Shown here: in pieces, positions 1 through 7,295 of the stretch | Position numbering within the stretch: position 1 is the stretch's first letter | Layout: every line of letters starts with the position of its first letter | Source of the DNA: Bacteroidota bacterium | GTDB taxonomy: Bacteria; Bacteroidota; Ignavibacteria; Kapaibacteriales; Kapaibacteriaceae | Assembly (NCBI GenBank): GCA_018266735.1 | Contig: JAFDZT010000010.1 | Location: 1-56,114, forward strand | Reading direction: 5' to 3' | Length of the DNA: 56,114 nt | Program-made: the position numbers and the translations under genes | The notes under the pieces: model-generated | The model's database searches: none | The model's input: the letters and a program-made list of their open reading frames with translations, nothing else | Told to the model about the DNA's origin: nothing

Positions 1-38
1 TTGCCGTTTCGGTCAGGGGCTTTTCTATTTTACAGCCC

Positions 39-1967
39 ATGAAGAAGATCGCTTTCATTGTCGTTGCCGTGATCTGCCTTGCCACCCTCCCCACCATTGC
101 AGCTCCGCGGCCTCGACCGCATCCGCTGACGCCTCCGTCGAAACAAGAGCTCACGTCGGCCACCACCATGGTCCTTCGCGACACCCGGTGGAAGCCATCC
201 ATGCGATTCGTAAGTGTTCAGTTACGCGAACCATCGAAGGCCGCCGTCCTCCGCAACGACACGTCCATTGCACGCGAGATCTTCTGTGTGCTGTTCGACG
301 ATGTCGCCAACGCCACGTATGAGGTCTTCATCGATACACGAATGCAAGAGGTGACGGAGTGGCGACGCGTGAACAAAGTGGAGCCGTCGCTGACCGCCGA
401 GGACTATCAGCAAATGGACTCCATTGTCCGCGCCGATAAACGCTGGCAAGCCGGCATCGCACGCCGCAACCTGAAACCAACCGATGTCTACATCGATGGC
501 TGGGCATCTGGCATCACGATCGCCTCGTTCGGAACTCGGATGATGCGCACGGTCACCTATCAGCGGAACGGACCGTTGGCCACGTTCGACCGGCCGCTCG
601 AAGGAATGGAAGCACTGGTCGACCTGACGCGACGCGTGGTGATGGAGTTCTCGGACCGACCAAAGGCGCCGATCCCCACGCCGATCAGCACACCCGCCGA
701 TCTGAAACGCATTGCTTCCGCTTCCCGCCTTCGCTCCCTGCAGCCTTCCGATGCCCGCATCTCCATCAAAGGGAACGAGGTGGCATGGCATCAGTGGAGA
801 TTTCGTGTGTCGATGAATTCGCGCGAAGGACTCATCCTGCAGACCATTCGCGTGAAGGACGGCGATCGCGAACGTCCGATCGTCTATCGCATGAACCTTG
901 GCGAAATGGTGGTGCCGTATGGCGACACTACGCAGTCGTGGTTCTGGCGCGCCGCATTTGACGTTGGTGAGTATGGCCTTGGTCAACTTTCCTCGTCACT
1001 CGTCCCCGGCGTTGATGCCCCTTCCAACGCCATCTTCCTTCCCGCCTTGTTCACCTCTTCAAAAGGGGTGGTCACACAACGGAGGAACACCATTGCTGTG
1101 TTCGAACGCGATGCCGGTATCCTGTGGCGGCACACCTATGACGATGGCAGCACGATCGGTCGACGCGATCGGGAGTTGGTGGTGCTGCATGTTGCCACCG
1201 TTGGCAACTATGACTATAGCATTGGCTACGTGTTCGGTCTGGATGGCTCGATCAAGACCGAAGTGCAGCTCACAGGACTGTTGTTGCCGAAGGCCGTGCA
1301 GGACACGATGTTCGATGCCGCAAGCACCGGACAGATGTATGGGGGACTGATCCAACCGAACGTGATTGCGCCTGCGCATCAGCACTTCTTCAACTTCCGC
1401 ATCGATCTTGACGTGGACGATACTGCCAATGTGGTGAGCGAGATGGATATGCGTTCTCCATCGGGCAACGAGAATCGCTTTCGGAACGGCATCCTGATGG
1501 ATGCATTTGATATGCGATTCGAACAAGAGGCACAACGATCGATGAGCATGCCCTTTGCACGATCCTGGATCGTTCGCAACGCAACAACACAGAACGCTCT
1601 TCATGGACCCACGGGATACATGCTGATGCCGGGTGCCAACAGTCTACCGTACATTCAACCGGGCACATGGGTTCGCAATCGCGCAGGATTCATCGATCAT
1701 CATTTGTGGGCAACACGCTATCACGATGGAGAGCTGTATCCCGCTGGTGCGTATCCGAATCAGTCGCTCGACTTCGAAGGACTTCCGGCGTACAGCAAGA
1801 ACAATGAATCGATCAACGGAAAAGATCTGGTGCTGTGGTATACGATGGGGATCACGCACTTCCCTCGACCCGAGGAATGGCCCATCATGTCGAGCCATCG
1901 AGCAAGCTTCTCACTGATCCCAAGCGGATTCTATGCCCGCAACCCCGCGGCGACGGGTGCGCGCTAA
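39..1967 (+). CDS. Secreted copper amine oxidase (primary-amine oxidase)
   Basis: Oxidatively deaminates primary amines to aldehydes with release of ammonia and H2O2, using copper and a self-made topaquinone. The C-terminal two thirds carries the family signature in order: FDVGEYGLGQ with likely catalytic base Asp308; TVGNYDY with the topaquinone precursor Tyr391; copper ligands His447 and His449 in APAHQHFFNFR; and His607 in THFPRPEEWP. The protein opens with a signal peptide (residues 1-22, basic MKK then a hydrophobic stretch ending TIAA), so it acts in the periplasm or outside. Its 642 residues fit the family. A TATTTTAC box 5 nt before the ATG resembles a -7 element. The 3' end overlaps convergent pdxA by 57 bp. 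No amine transporter or aldehyde dehydrogenase lies next to it. Substrate unknown. Confidence 0.9.
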   Translation: MKKIAFIVVAVICLATLPTIAAPRPRPHPLTPPSKQELTSATTMVLRDTRWKPSMRFVSVQLREPSKAAVLRNDTSIAREIFCVLFDDVANATYEVFIDTRMQEVTEWRRVNKVEPSLTAEDYQQMDSIVRADKRWQAGIARRNLKPTDVYIDGWASGITIASFGTRMMRTVTYQRNGPLATFDRPLEGMEALVDLTRRVVMEFSDRPKAPIPTPISTPADLKRIASASRLRSLQPSDARISIKGNEVAWHQWRFRVSMNSREGLILQTIRVKDGDRERPIVYRMNLGEMVVPYGDTTQSWFWRAAFDVGEYGLGQLSSSLVPGVDAPSNAIFLPALFTSSKGVVTQRRNTIAVFERDAGILWRHTYDDGSTIGRRDRELVVLHVATVGNYDYSIGYVFGLDGSIKTEVQLTGLLLPKAVQDTMFDAASTGQMYGGLIQPNVIAPAHQHFFNFRIDLDVDDTANVVSEMDMRSPSGNENRFRNGILMDAFDMRFEQEAQRSMSMPFARSWIVRNATTQNALHGPTGYMLMPGANSLPYIQPGTWVRNRAGFIDHHLWATRYHDGELYPAGAYPNQSLDFEGLPAYSKNNESINGKDLVLWYTMGITHFPRPEEWPIMSSHRASFSLIPSGFYARNPAATGAR

Positions 1968-2912
1968 CGATACGGCCATGTCGATGGCTTGCAGCGTGCT
2001 TGTCGGATCGGCATTGTTGGTGCCCGCGATCGAGAATGCCGTACCGTGATCTGGTGAGGTACGGATCACCGACAGATTCGCCGTCACATTCACACCGCCT
2101 CCATGCGCTAACAACTTCAGCGGGATCAGACCTTGGTCGTGATACATGGCAAGGATGCCATCATACGACCGATACGCACCAAAGGCAAAGAATCCATCGG
2201 CAGGGAATGGCCCCTCTGCGTGAACGCCATGATGACGTGCAGCACCGATGGCCGGAACGATGATCGTGTGTTCTTCTGCACCGATCCGTCCGTGCTCACC
2301 TGCATGCGGATTCAATCCAAGCACGGCAATGCGCGGCGCAGCGATGCCATGGTCAACATGCAATGCGCGATGCAACGCAACCAGCGATGCAACAAGTGCA
2401 TCGACCGATAGTGCATCGGCCACGTCACGAAGAGGAAGGTGAATGGTGGCAAGGGCAACGCGAACAGCGTCCGTACATAACATCATCAACGGTGTACCAC
2501 CACACATGGCCGCAAGCATTTCCGTCTGTCCCGGATACGGCCACCCCGCAAGCGCATTCGCTTCCTTGCTTACCGGGAGCGTGACGAGTGCATCGAAATG
2601 TCCTGCTCGCAACGTTGTGATGGAGAGCTCAAGCGATTCGACAGCGTGACGTCCGGCATCCGGTGCAACAACACCCGGTGCGACCACTGCTTCGTGTGCG
2701 CATGGAAGGATCTGCACCACATGTTCGCCAATGAAGAGCGACGACCCGTCGGTGCGTGCATCGAGCGCATTCTGGTGAATGGCTTGCGCCAAGACCAAAG
2801 GGTGCACGGCAAGTGTGAACTGCACATCGTCCGGACGTCGCAAGAACAATGCTTTGACGAAACACTCGAGACCGATGCCGTTGCAATCGCCGGCTGCAAT
2901 GATGATGCGCAT
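1911..2912 (-). CDS. pdxA: 4-hydroxythreonine-4-phosphate dehydrogenase
   Basis: NAD-dependent oxidation of 4-phosphohydroxy-L-threonine in the DXP-dependent pathway to pyridoxal phosphate. PdxA motifs run through the protein: GDCNGIGLE at the N-terminus, the SKEA segment followed by YPGQTEML, LGLNPHAGEHGRIG, and the metal/substrate region AMYHDQGLIPLK followed by RTSPDHGTAFSIAG. The start is set at MRIIIAAGD (333 residues); a longer frame to 2978 would overlap rodA and adds residues unlike the family. It lies 7 nt after rodA and is probably the last gene of a purC-rodA-pdxA unit. Its last 57 bp run antisense to the copper amine oxidase gene. Confidence 0.93.
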   Translation of the reverse strand: MRIIIAAGDCNGIGLECFVKALFLRRPDDVQFTLAVHPLVLAQAIHQNALDARTDGSSLFIGEHVVQILPCAHEAVVAPGVVAPDAGRHAVESLELSITTLRAGHFDALVTLPVSKEANALAGWPYPGQTEMLAAMCGGTPLMMLCTDAVRVALATIHLPLRDVADALSVDALVASLVALHRALHVDHGIAAPRIAVLGLNPHAGEHGRIGAEEHTIIVPAIGAARHHGVHAEGPFPADGFFAFGAYRSYDGILAMYHDQGLIPLKLLAHGGGVNVTANLSVIRTSPDHGTAFSIAGTNNADPTSTLQAIDMAVSLARTRRRGVAGIESAWDQ

Positions 2913-2919
2913 AGCGTGT

Positions 2920-4215
2920 TTACGCAACGCCACCCGTGCGACGTCGGCGTGTCTTATAGAAGTTGAGAAGCATGCCAACGATGCACATGTTCATGATGAG
3001 GGCCGTGCCGCCGGCACTTAAGAATGGCAGCGGAATTCCCATGACAGGGAACAGCCCGATGGCCATGCCGATGTTCACCAACGTGTGATAGAACATGAGC
3101 GTTCCAAAGCCAATGGCGATCACGCTTGCGAACTTCGTTCGCACGAGTGCGGCGATGTTCATACTGCGCAGCATCATGACAACGAGCAATGCGATCACGA
3201 TCACCGACCCAACGAATCCGAACTCTTCGGACGGAACGCAGAAGATGAAGTCTGTCCACTGCTCGGGGATATAGCGTAACTGTGTTTGCGTGCCTTTCAA
3301 GAATCCTTTTCCGGTAAGACCACCGGATCCAACGGCAAGGATCGACTGAATGACGTGATAGCCTTGACCGCGTGGGTTACGCTCTGGCTCGAAGAGTGTC
3401 ACAAGACGTGCCTGCTTGTACGGCTCCAGCTTCTTGAACACGGGCTCTACCGATAGACCAATTCCAACGAGCATGGCCACGGCTACGATCGTGAGCACGA
3501 TGTTGCGACGGAATGCAAAGGCACCAATGGTGACGAGTGCGGCCACAATGCCGAACACCACCATCGATTCAAAGAGCACACCATAGAGAGCACTGATACC
3601 AATGAAGGGAACGGCTGCAACACAATAGAGAAAGAACAGGTCGCCACCGATCCACAGGAAGATGCCAAGCGACATGGCGATGAACACTGTAGCAGAGCCC
3701 GTATCGGGCTGTCCCATCACCAAGGCAATGGGCAAGAGCACGATGCCGCCGACCACAGCGAGATCGCGAATGGTCTTCACGTCCACGCCCTTCTCGGAGA
3801 TGTAGCGTGCGAGCGCCAGCAGTGTGGTCACCTTTGCAAGCTCTGATGGCTGGAACGTGAACCCGCCGATCTGGATCCAGCATTGCTGTCCGTTCACCAC
3901 CTTTCCAATGCCGGGGATCAACACGGCAACGAGCATCAGAATGCCTACACCATACATCGCATACGAGAAGTCGCGGATCCAACGCTCAGGTAAGAAGTAG
4001 CATACCAGGGCAAGTGTGAATCCAACACCGGCATAGACAAGTTGTTTCTTGAAGTAGACGCTGGTACCGGCATCAAAGGTCGCACTGTAGATGGAGATGA
4101 GTCCCATGGCGAGGAGACCGACCACAGAGAGCAACATTCCCCAGTCGAGCAGATCGTTCACGCGACGCTGCAATGCAACATCGTCTTCATCGAACGAAAA
4201 GGTGTTCAAGCTCAT
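2920..4215 (-). CDS. rodA: RodA-type SEDS peptidoglycan glycosyltransferase
   Basis: Inner-membrane SEDS protein that polymerises lipid II glycan during lateral wall growth, together with a class B PBP in the elongasome. About ten membrane segments are visible. SEDS hallmarks are present: FTFQPSELAKV (about residue 125), YIPEQWTDFIFCVPSEEFGF, and GIPLPFLSAGGTALI near the C-terminus. The 431 residues fit RodA and the N-terminal soluble stretch is short, favouring RodA over FtsW. It overlaps the purC stop by ATGA. No mreBCD or PBP2 gene is in the window, so rodA is separated from its usual cluster. Confidence 0.93.
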   Translation of the reverse strand: MSLNTFSFDEDDVALQRRVNDLLDWGMLLSVVGLLAMGLISIYSATFDAGTSVYFKKQLVYAGVGFTLALVCYFLPERWIRDFSYAMYGVGILMLVAVLIPGIGKVVNGQQCWIQIGGFTFQPSELAKVTTLLALARYISEKGVDVKTIRDLAVVGGIVLLPIALVMGQPDTGSATVFIAMSLGIFLWIGGDLFFLYCVAAVPFIGISALYGVLFESMVVFGIVAALVTIGAFAFRRNIVLTIVAVAMLVGIGLSVEPVFKKLEPYKQARLVTLFEPERNPRGQGYHVIQSILAVGSGGLTGKGFLKGTQTQLRYIPEQWTDFIFCVPSEEFGFVGSVIVIALLVVMMLRSMNIAALVRTKFASVIAIGFGTLMFYHTLVNIGMAIGLFPVMGIPLPFLSAGGTALIMNMCIVGMLLNFYKTRRRRTGGVA

Positions 4216-5102
4216 GCGAACGACCTTCCCGTGATGCGCTCAAAGGCCTCGATGTACTTGGCGCGCGTGCCGTCGATCACCGATGCAGGTAGCGTTGGCG
4301 GTGGTGCTTGCTTGTTCCAATCACAGGTCTCAAGCCAGTCTCGGAGGATCTGCTTGTCGAAGTTCTGCTGCGGCTTGCCGGGAGCGTACTCACTCGCCAA
4401 CCAATAGCGCGATGAATCAGGCGTGAGCGCCTCGTCGATCAAGATGATCTCACCATTGTCGGCAATGCCGAACTCGAACTTCGTATCGGCAAGGATCAGT
4501 CCACGCGATCGCATCATGTGCGATGCCTCGTTGTACAAGGCGATGCTCACATCGCGAACGCGGTTGGCCGTTGCTTCTCCAAGGATCTCCACGGCCGTCG
4601 AGAACGGAATGTTCTCGTCGTGTCCTGTCTCTGCCTTTGTGGCCGGTGTGAAGATCGGCGCGTCGAGTTGTGACGAATCCATCAATCCGTCGCGCAACGG
4701 AATGCCGCACACCGTGCGCGATGCTTGATACTCTTTCCAACCACTGCCGGCCAAGTATCCGCGCACCACACATTCCACCGGCAACGGTGTTGTCTTGCGA
4801 ACGATCATCGTTCGACCATCGAGCATCGCCCGTTCTTCTGCACTGAGTTCAGGCACTGTGTGCACATCGCTTGAGATCAGGTGATGCGGAATGATGTGCT
4901 GCAGTTGTGAGAACCAATACAACGAGATCTGCGTGAGCAAGGCGCCCTTGTCGGGAATGGCCTCGTTCATCACCACGTCGAAGGCAGAGATGCGATCGGT
5001 GGCCACCATCATGAGCTTGGTACCAAGGTCGTAGACGTCGCGAACTTTACCGCGACGGAACAATGGAAACTGCGAAAGAGAGGTCGTGTGGAGCGGATTC
5101 AT
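4212..5102 (-). CDS. purC: Phosphoribosylaminoimidazole-succinocarboxamide synthase
   Basis: Catalyses the ATP-dependent joining of CAIR and aspartate to SAICAR in purine synthesis. The N-terminus shows the nucleotide-binding fold RRGKVRDVYDLG followed by ATDRISAFDVV; IVRKTTPLPVECVVRGYLAGSG and the ADTKFEFG / DEALTPDSSRYW segments are all classic PurC. The 296 residues match the longer (yeast-like) class. A perfect TAnnTTTG box lies only 4 nt before the ATG. First gene of an apparent purC-rodA-pdxA unit; overlaps rodA by 4 bp. Confidence 0.95.
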   Translation of the reverse strand: MNPLHTTSLSQFPLFRRGKVRDVYDLGTKLMMVATDRISAFDVVMNEAIPDKGALLTQISLYWFSQLQHIIPHHLISSDVHTVPELSAEERAMLDGRTMIVRKTTPLPVECVVRGYLAGSGWKEYQASRTVCGIPLRDGLMDSSQLDAPIFTPATKAETGHDENIPFSTAVEILGEATANRVRDVSIALYNEASHMMRSRGLILADTKFEFGIADNGEIILIDEALTPDSSRYWLASEYAPGKPQQNFDKQILRDWLETCDWNKQAPPPTLPASVIDGTRAKYIEAFERITGRSFA

Positions 5103-5106
5103 CCCG

Positions 5107-5114
5107 CAAAGTTA
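5107..5114 (-). promoter_or_regulatory. -7 promoter element of purC
   Basis: The minus strand reads TAACTTTG, an exact match to the Bacteroidota -7 consensus TAnnTTTG, followed by CGGG and the purC ATG. The TAA is at the same time the stop codon of the upstream T9SS cargo gene. With a start site about 5 nt downstream, the purC mRNA would be nearly leaderless. No clear TTG -33 element was seen at the usual distance. Confidence 0.6.
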
Positions 5115-6752
5115 GTCACCGATCCGCACTGCACCGTCCTTGTTGACGTGGATTCTGCGCAGCATCCCGTTGCGTACCATCACTCCGTAGATGCCTGCGG
5201 GAAGGGAGGCAGGGGAGAGGGTGGCGTTGAGGTAGGTGGCAACATGACGACCGAGTACGTCGAGGACGGGAAGGGTCACGTCGGAAGGCACATCTATGGT
5301 CTCTTGCCACGGTTGGTCAGGAACATTCGACACCGTCGACTCGGCAAGGACGATCACACCGAGCGTGTCGGAGAGCGACGATCCCAAGGGGCCGGCGTCG
5401 GTGGAGAGCTGACCGATGATGGTGGCCGCCGCAACGATGGTCGGGCCACGCATTGCGCAGCTCGTCACCGTCGACCATGCCGTGGCCCCCAGTGCAAGCG
5501 CCCAATCGCCCGTTCCATCCATGCCCACGGAGATCAGGAATCCATCCTGCAGGAAGAGGTTCTCGGTGAAGATGTCCGGTCGTGGTTGTGACGTGGTGAA
5601 GGAGAATGCGCGCTCGAACCGACCCGCGGCAAGGACCATGTCCGCTCCGCCGGCAGCGGCTGCCAGCACGGCGGTGCGCGCTCCACCCACAGGATAGCGC
5701 CGTTCGACGGTCGCCCCTTGGCCGTTCGCATGATGAAAACCGATGCCTACTTCGTTGCCCGCAATGCAGTTCAAGGATTCTGTGGTGAGGGCCGACGAGG
5801 CGCGGTCGGTGAGGACGGCCGGACATGAATCGCCGCGACATGGAGTGAGCAGCTCTGCATCGACGGCAACACCGTCAGCAGTTGCCGTAAGTACGGCTGC
5901 CTTGGTCTCGTAGGTAAAGGATGTGGACTCGAGTGTTTGGTCACCCCAACGAATGGCCGACGAGATCTGGACGGCTGCGCGTACGGTTCCGTTGGTGACG
6001 GAACAGGCCATGCCGCCTTCTGCCCTTCCCCGACCCTGACCTGATGTGCCCACCACACCTCGCGTCCACTGCACCCACCGCGACTCGCCCGCAGACGAGA
6101 TGCATTGCACATAGGCAGACGTGCGACCATCGTCCTGCACCACCGTGGTGCCAAAGCGAGAGAGGCCCACGAAGGTGCCGCAGACGTAGAGATCGTTGTT
6201 GGTGGCCACGATGGCCGTTGGGAATTCAGAGGATTGAGCTCCGTCCGCACGAGTCCAGCGAATGTCGCCGGCGTCGGTCACCGATGTGACCACGGCGTCG
6301 TAGCCGCCCTTCCCGGTGAACGTCGTTGTGCCTATGGAGTAGGTGGGCACGTCCAGCGTGAGACCACCGCACATCAGGCCGAGGGCCACCCCGCCCGATG
6401 GAAGCGTCGCGAGACACGTCACGGAGTCGTCGCCGTTCCCACCCATGCGCTGGATCCAGCGAGGCCGAAGGTCCATGTCGAAGGCGGCAAGGAACACGTC
6501 CTGCATGCCCGAACCATACGCGCGCAACGGGCCAATGCGCACACTATCGCGAAAGGTGCCGGCGCAGTAGATGATGCGCTCGATCGCGTCGAAGGCGACG
6601 AGCGGACGTGACAATGGGTGAAGGCCGCGGACTTCGATGCCGCTGCTGAGACGTGGGGGCGTGCCTGCGCTGACCGTGCCGCACAGGCACATCAATGCAA
6701 GGAAAACACTACTGGAGGCGAGCCTGGAAAATGCCGTTCTTGATCTGTACAC
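5112..6752 (-). CDS. Secreted SBBP-type beta-propeller protein with T9SS sorting domain
   Basis: Exported protein of unknown function. The N-terminal half has repeating blades with YCAGTF / YVCGTF strands and WIQRMGG / WTRADG segments typical of SBBP beta-propellers in Bacteroidota. The C-terminus (VLDVLGRHVATYL, LPAGIYGVMV, short basic end) resembles a T9SS type A sorting domain. The start is chosen at a GTG (6752): it gives a full signal peptide with a basic head and a hydrophobic core ending GTVSA. The internal ATG at 6692 would leave too short a signal, and the ATG at 6818 puts a long charged stretch before it. The chosen start overlaps the upstream lipoprotein by 44 bp. Start uncertain; class fairly sure. 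Confidence 0.75.
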   Translation of the reverse strand: MYRSRTAFSRLASSSVFLALMCLCGTVSAGTPPRLSSGIEVRGLHPLSRPLVAFDAIERIIYCAGTFRDSVRIGPLRAYGSGMQDVFLAAFDMDLRPRWIQRMGGNGDDSVTCLATLPSGGVALGLMCGGLTLDVPTYSIGTTTFTGKGGYDAVVTSVTDAGDIRWTRADGAQSSEFPTAIVATNNDLYVCGTFVGLSRFGTTVVQDDGRTSAYVQCISSAGESRWVQWTRGVVGTSGQGRGRAEGGMACSVTNGTVRAAVQISSAIRWGDQTLESTSFTYETKAAVLTATADGVAVDAELLTPCRGDSCPAVLTDRASSALTTESLNCIAGNEVGIGFHHANGQGATVERRYPVGGARTAVLAAAAGGADMVLAAGRFERAFSFTTSQPRPDIFTENLFLQDGFLISVGMDGTGDWALALGATAWSTVTSCAMRGPTIVAAATIIGQLSTDAGPLGSSLSDTLGVIVLAESTVSNVPDQPWQETIDVPSDVTLPVLDVLGRHVATYLNATLSPASLPAGIYGVMVRNGMLRRIHVNKDGAVRIGD

Positions 6753-7233
6753 GCACGGTTCCGTTCGATGAATTCGCGAGTTCACCCGTGAACGTACCAC
6801 GAATGCCGGTGGAATCATATTGCGTGATCACCGTGGTCCCTTGCGGGTTGTTCGGAAACGGGATGTATTCCACGCGCTGACCTGACTCGCGCTTGAGCGT
6901 AAGCTTCGTGTAGGTAACGTCGAGCTTCCCTCCGCCCCAGGCAAATGCACCTGGGGTCTTGCCCGGAAATCGGATCAACAGAAAGACGGAATCCTTCGTT
7001 GAGGGAACTTCCGTGCCCATGAGAAACTCGTTTGTCCGCTTCGATGTGTCCACCAACACCGGCACATAGACCGCCGGTATCGCCAGGTTGACATTCTGAA
7101 ATCCATCACCATCCAATGCAAAGGCATTGGTGGGAGGCGCAGACGGCTCGGTGGTCTGACCACACGACGCCAGAATGAGGATGCTCGCAAGTGCCAGGAG
7201 GCTTTGGGATGTCCATTTCATAGTGGATTCCAT
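6709..7233 (-). CDS. Small lipoprotein of unknown function
   Basis: A short exported lipoprotein of up to 174 residues. The N-terminus is basic then hydrophobic and ends in the lipobox LASC, so the mature protein should be anchored through that Cys. The rest is predicted beta-rich with no recognised family; the region YDSTGIRGTFTGELANSSNGTVRVQI resembles small Bacteroidota lipoproteins in general only. Two ATG starts are possible, 7233 (MESTMKW) and 7221 (MKWTSQ); the second gives the neater signal peptide. A TAATTTTA box (7258-7251) lies 17 nt upstream. It precedes and overlaps the T9SS cargo gene, suggesting co-transcription. Confidence 0.7.
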   Translation of the reverse strand: MESTMKWTSQSLLALASILILASCGQTTEPSAPPTNAFALDGDGFQNVNLAIPAVYVPVLVDTSKRTNEFLMGTEVPSTKDSVFLLIRFPGKTPGAFAWGGGKLDVTYTKLTLKRESGQRVEYIPFPNNPQGTTVITQYDSTGIRGTFTGELANSSNGTVRVQIKNGIFQARLQ

Positions 7234-7295
7234 TTAGCAAACCCTGTGCCTAAAATTATGCCTATGTTCGTTGCAACGTCTGGAGGGACACGTTT

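Noticed and set aside
222..986. Open frame of 254 codons antisense to the copper amine oxidase
   Set aside because: No motif; the sense strand carries a catalytically complete oxidase.
7269..7278. Palindrome CGTTGCAACG in the 7.25 kb divergent gap
   Set aside because: Shares only the GTTGCAAC core with the marR site; core also occurs in coding sequence, so no basis for calling it an operator.
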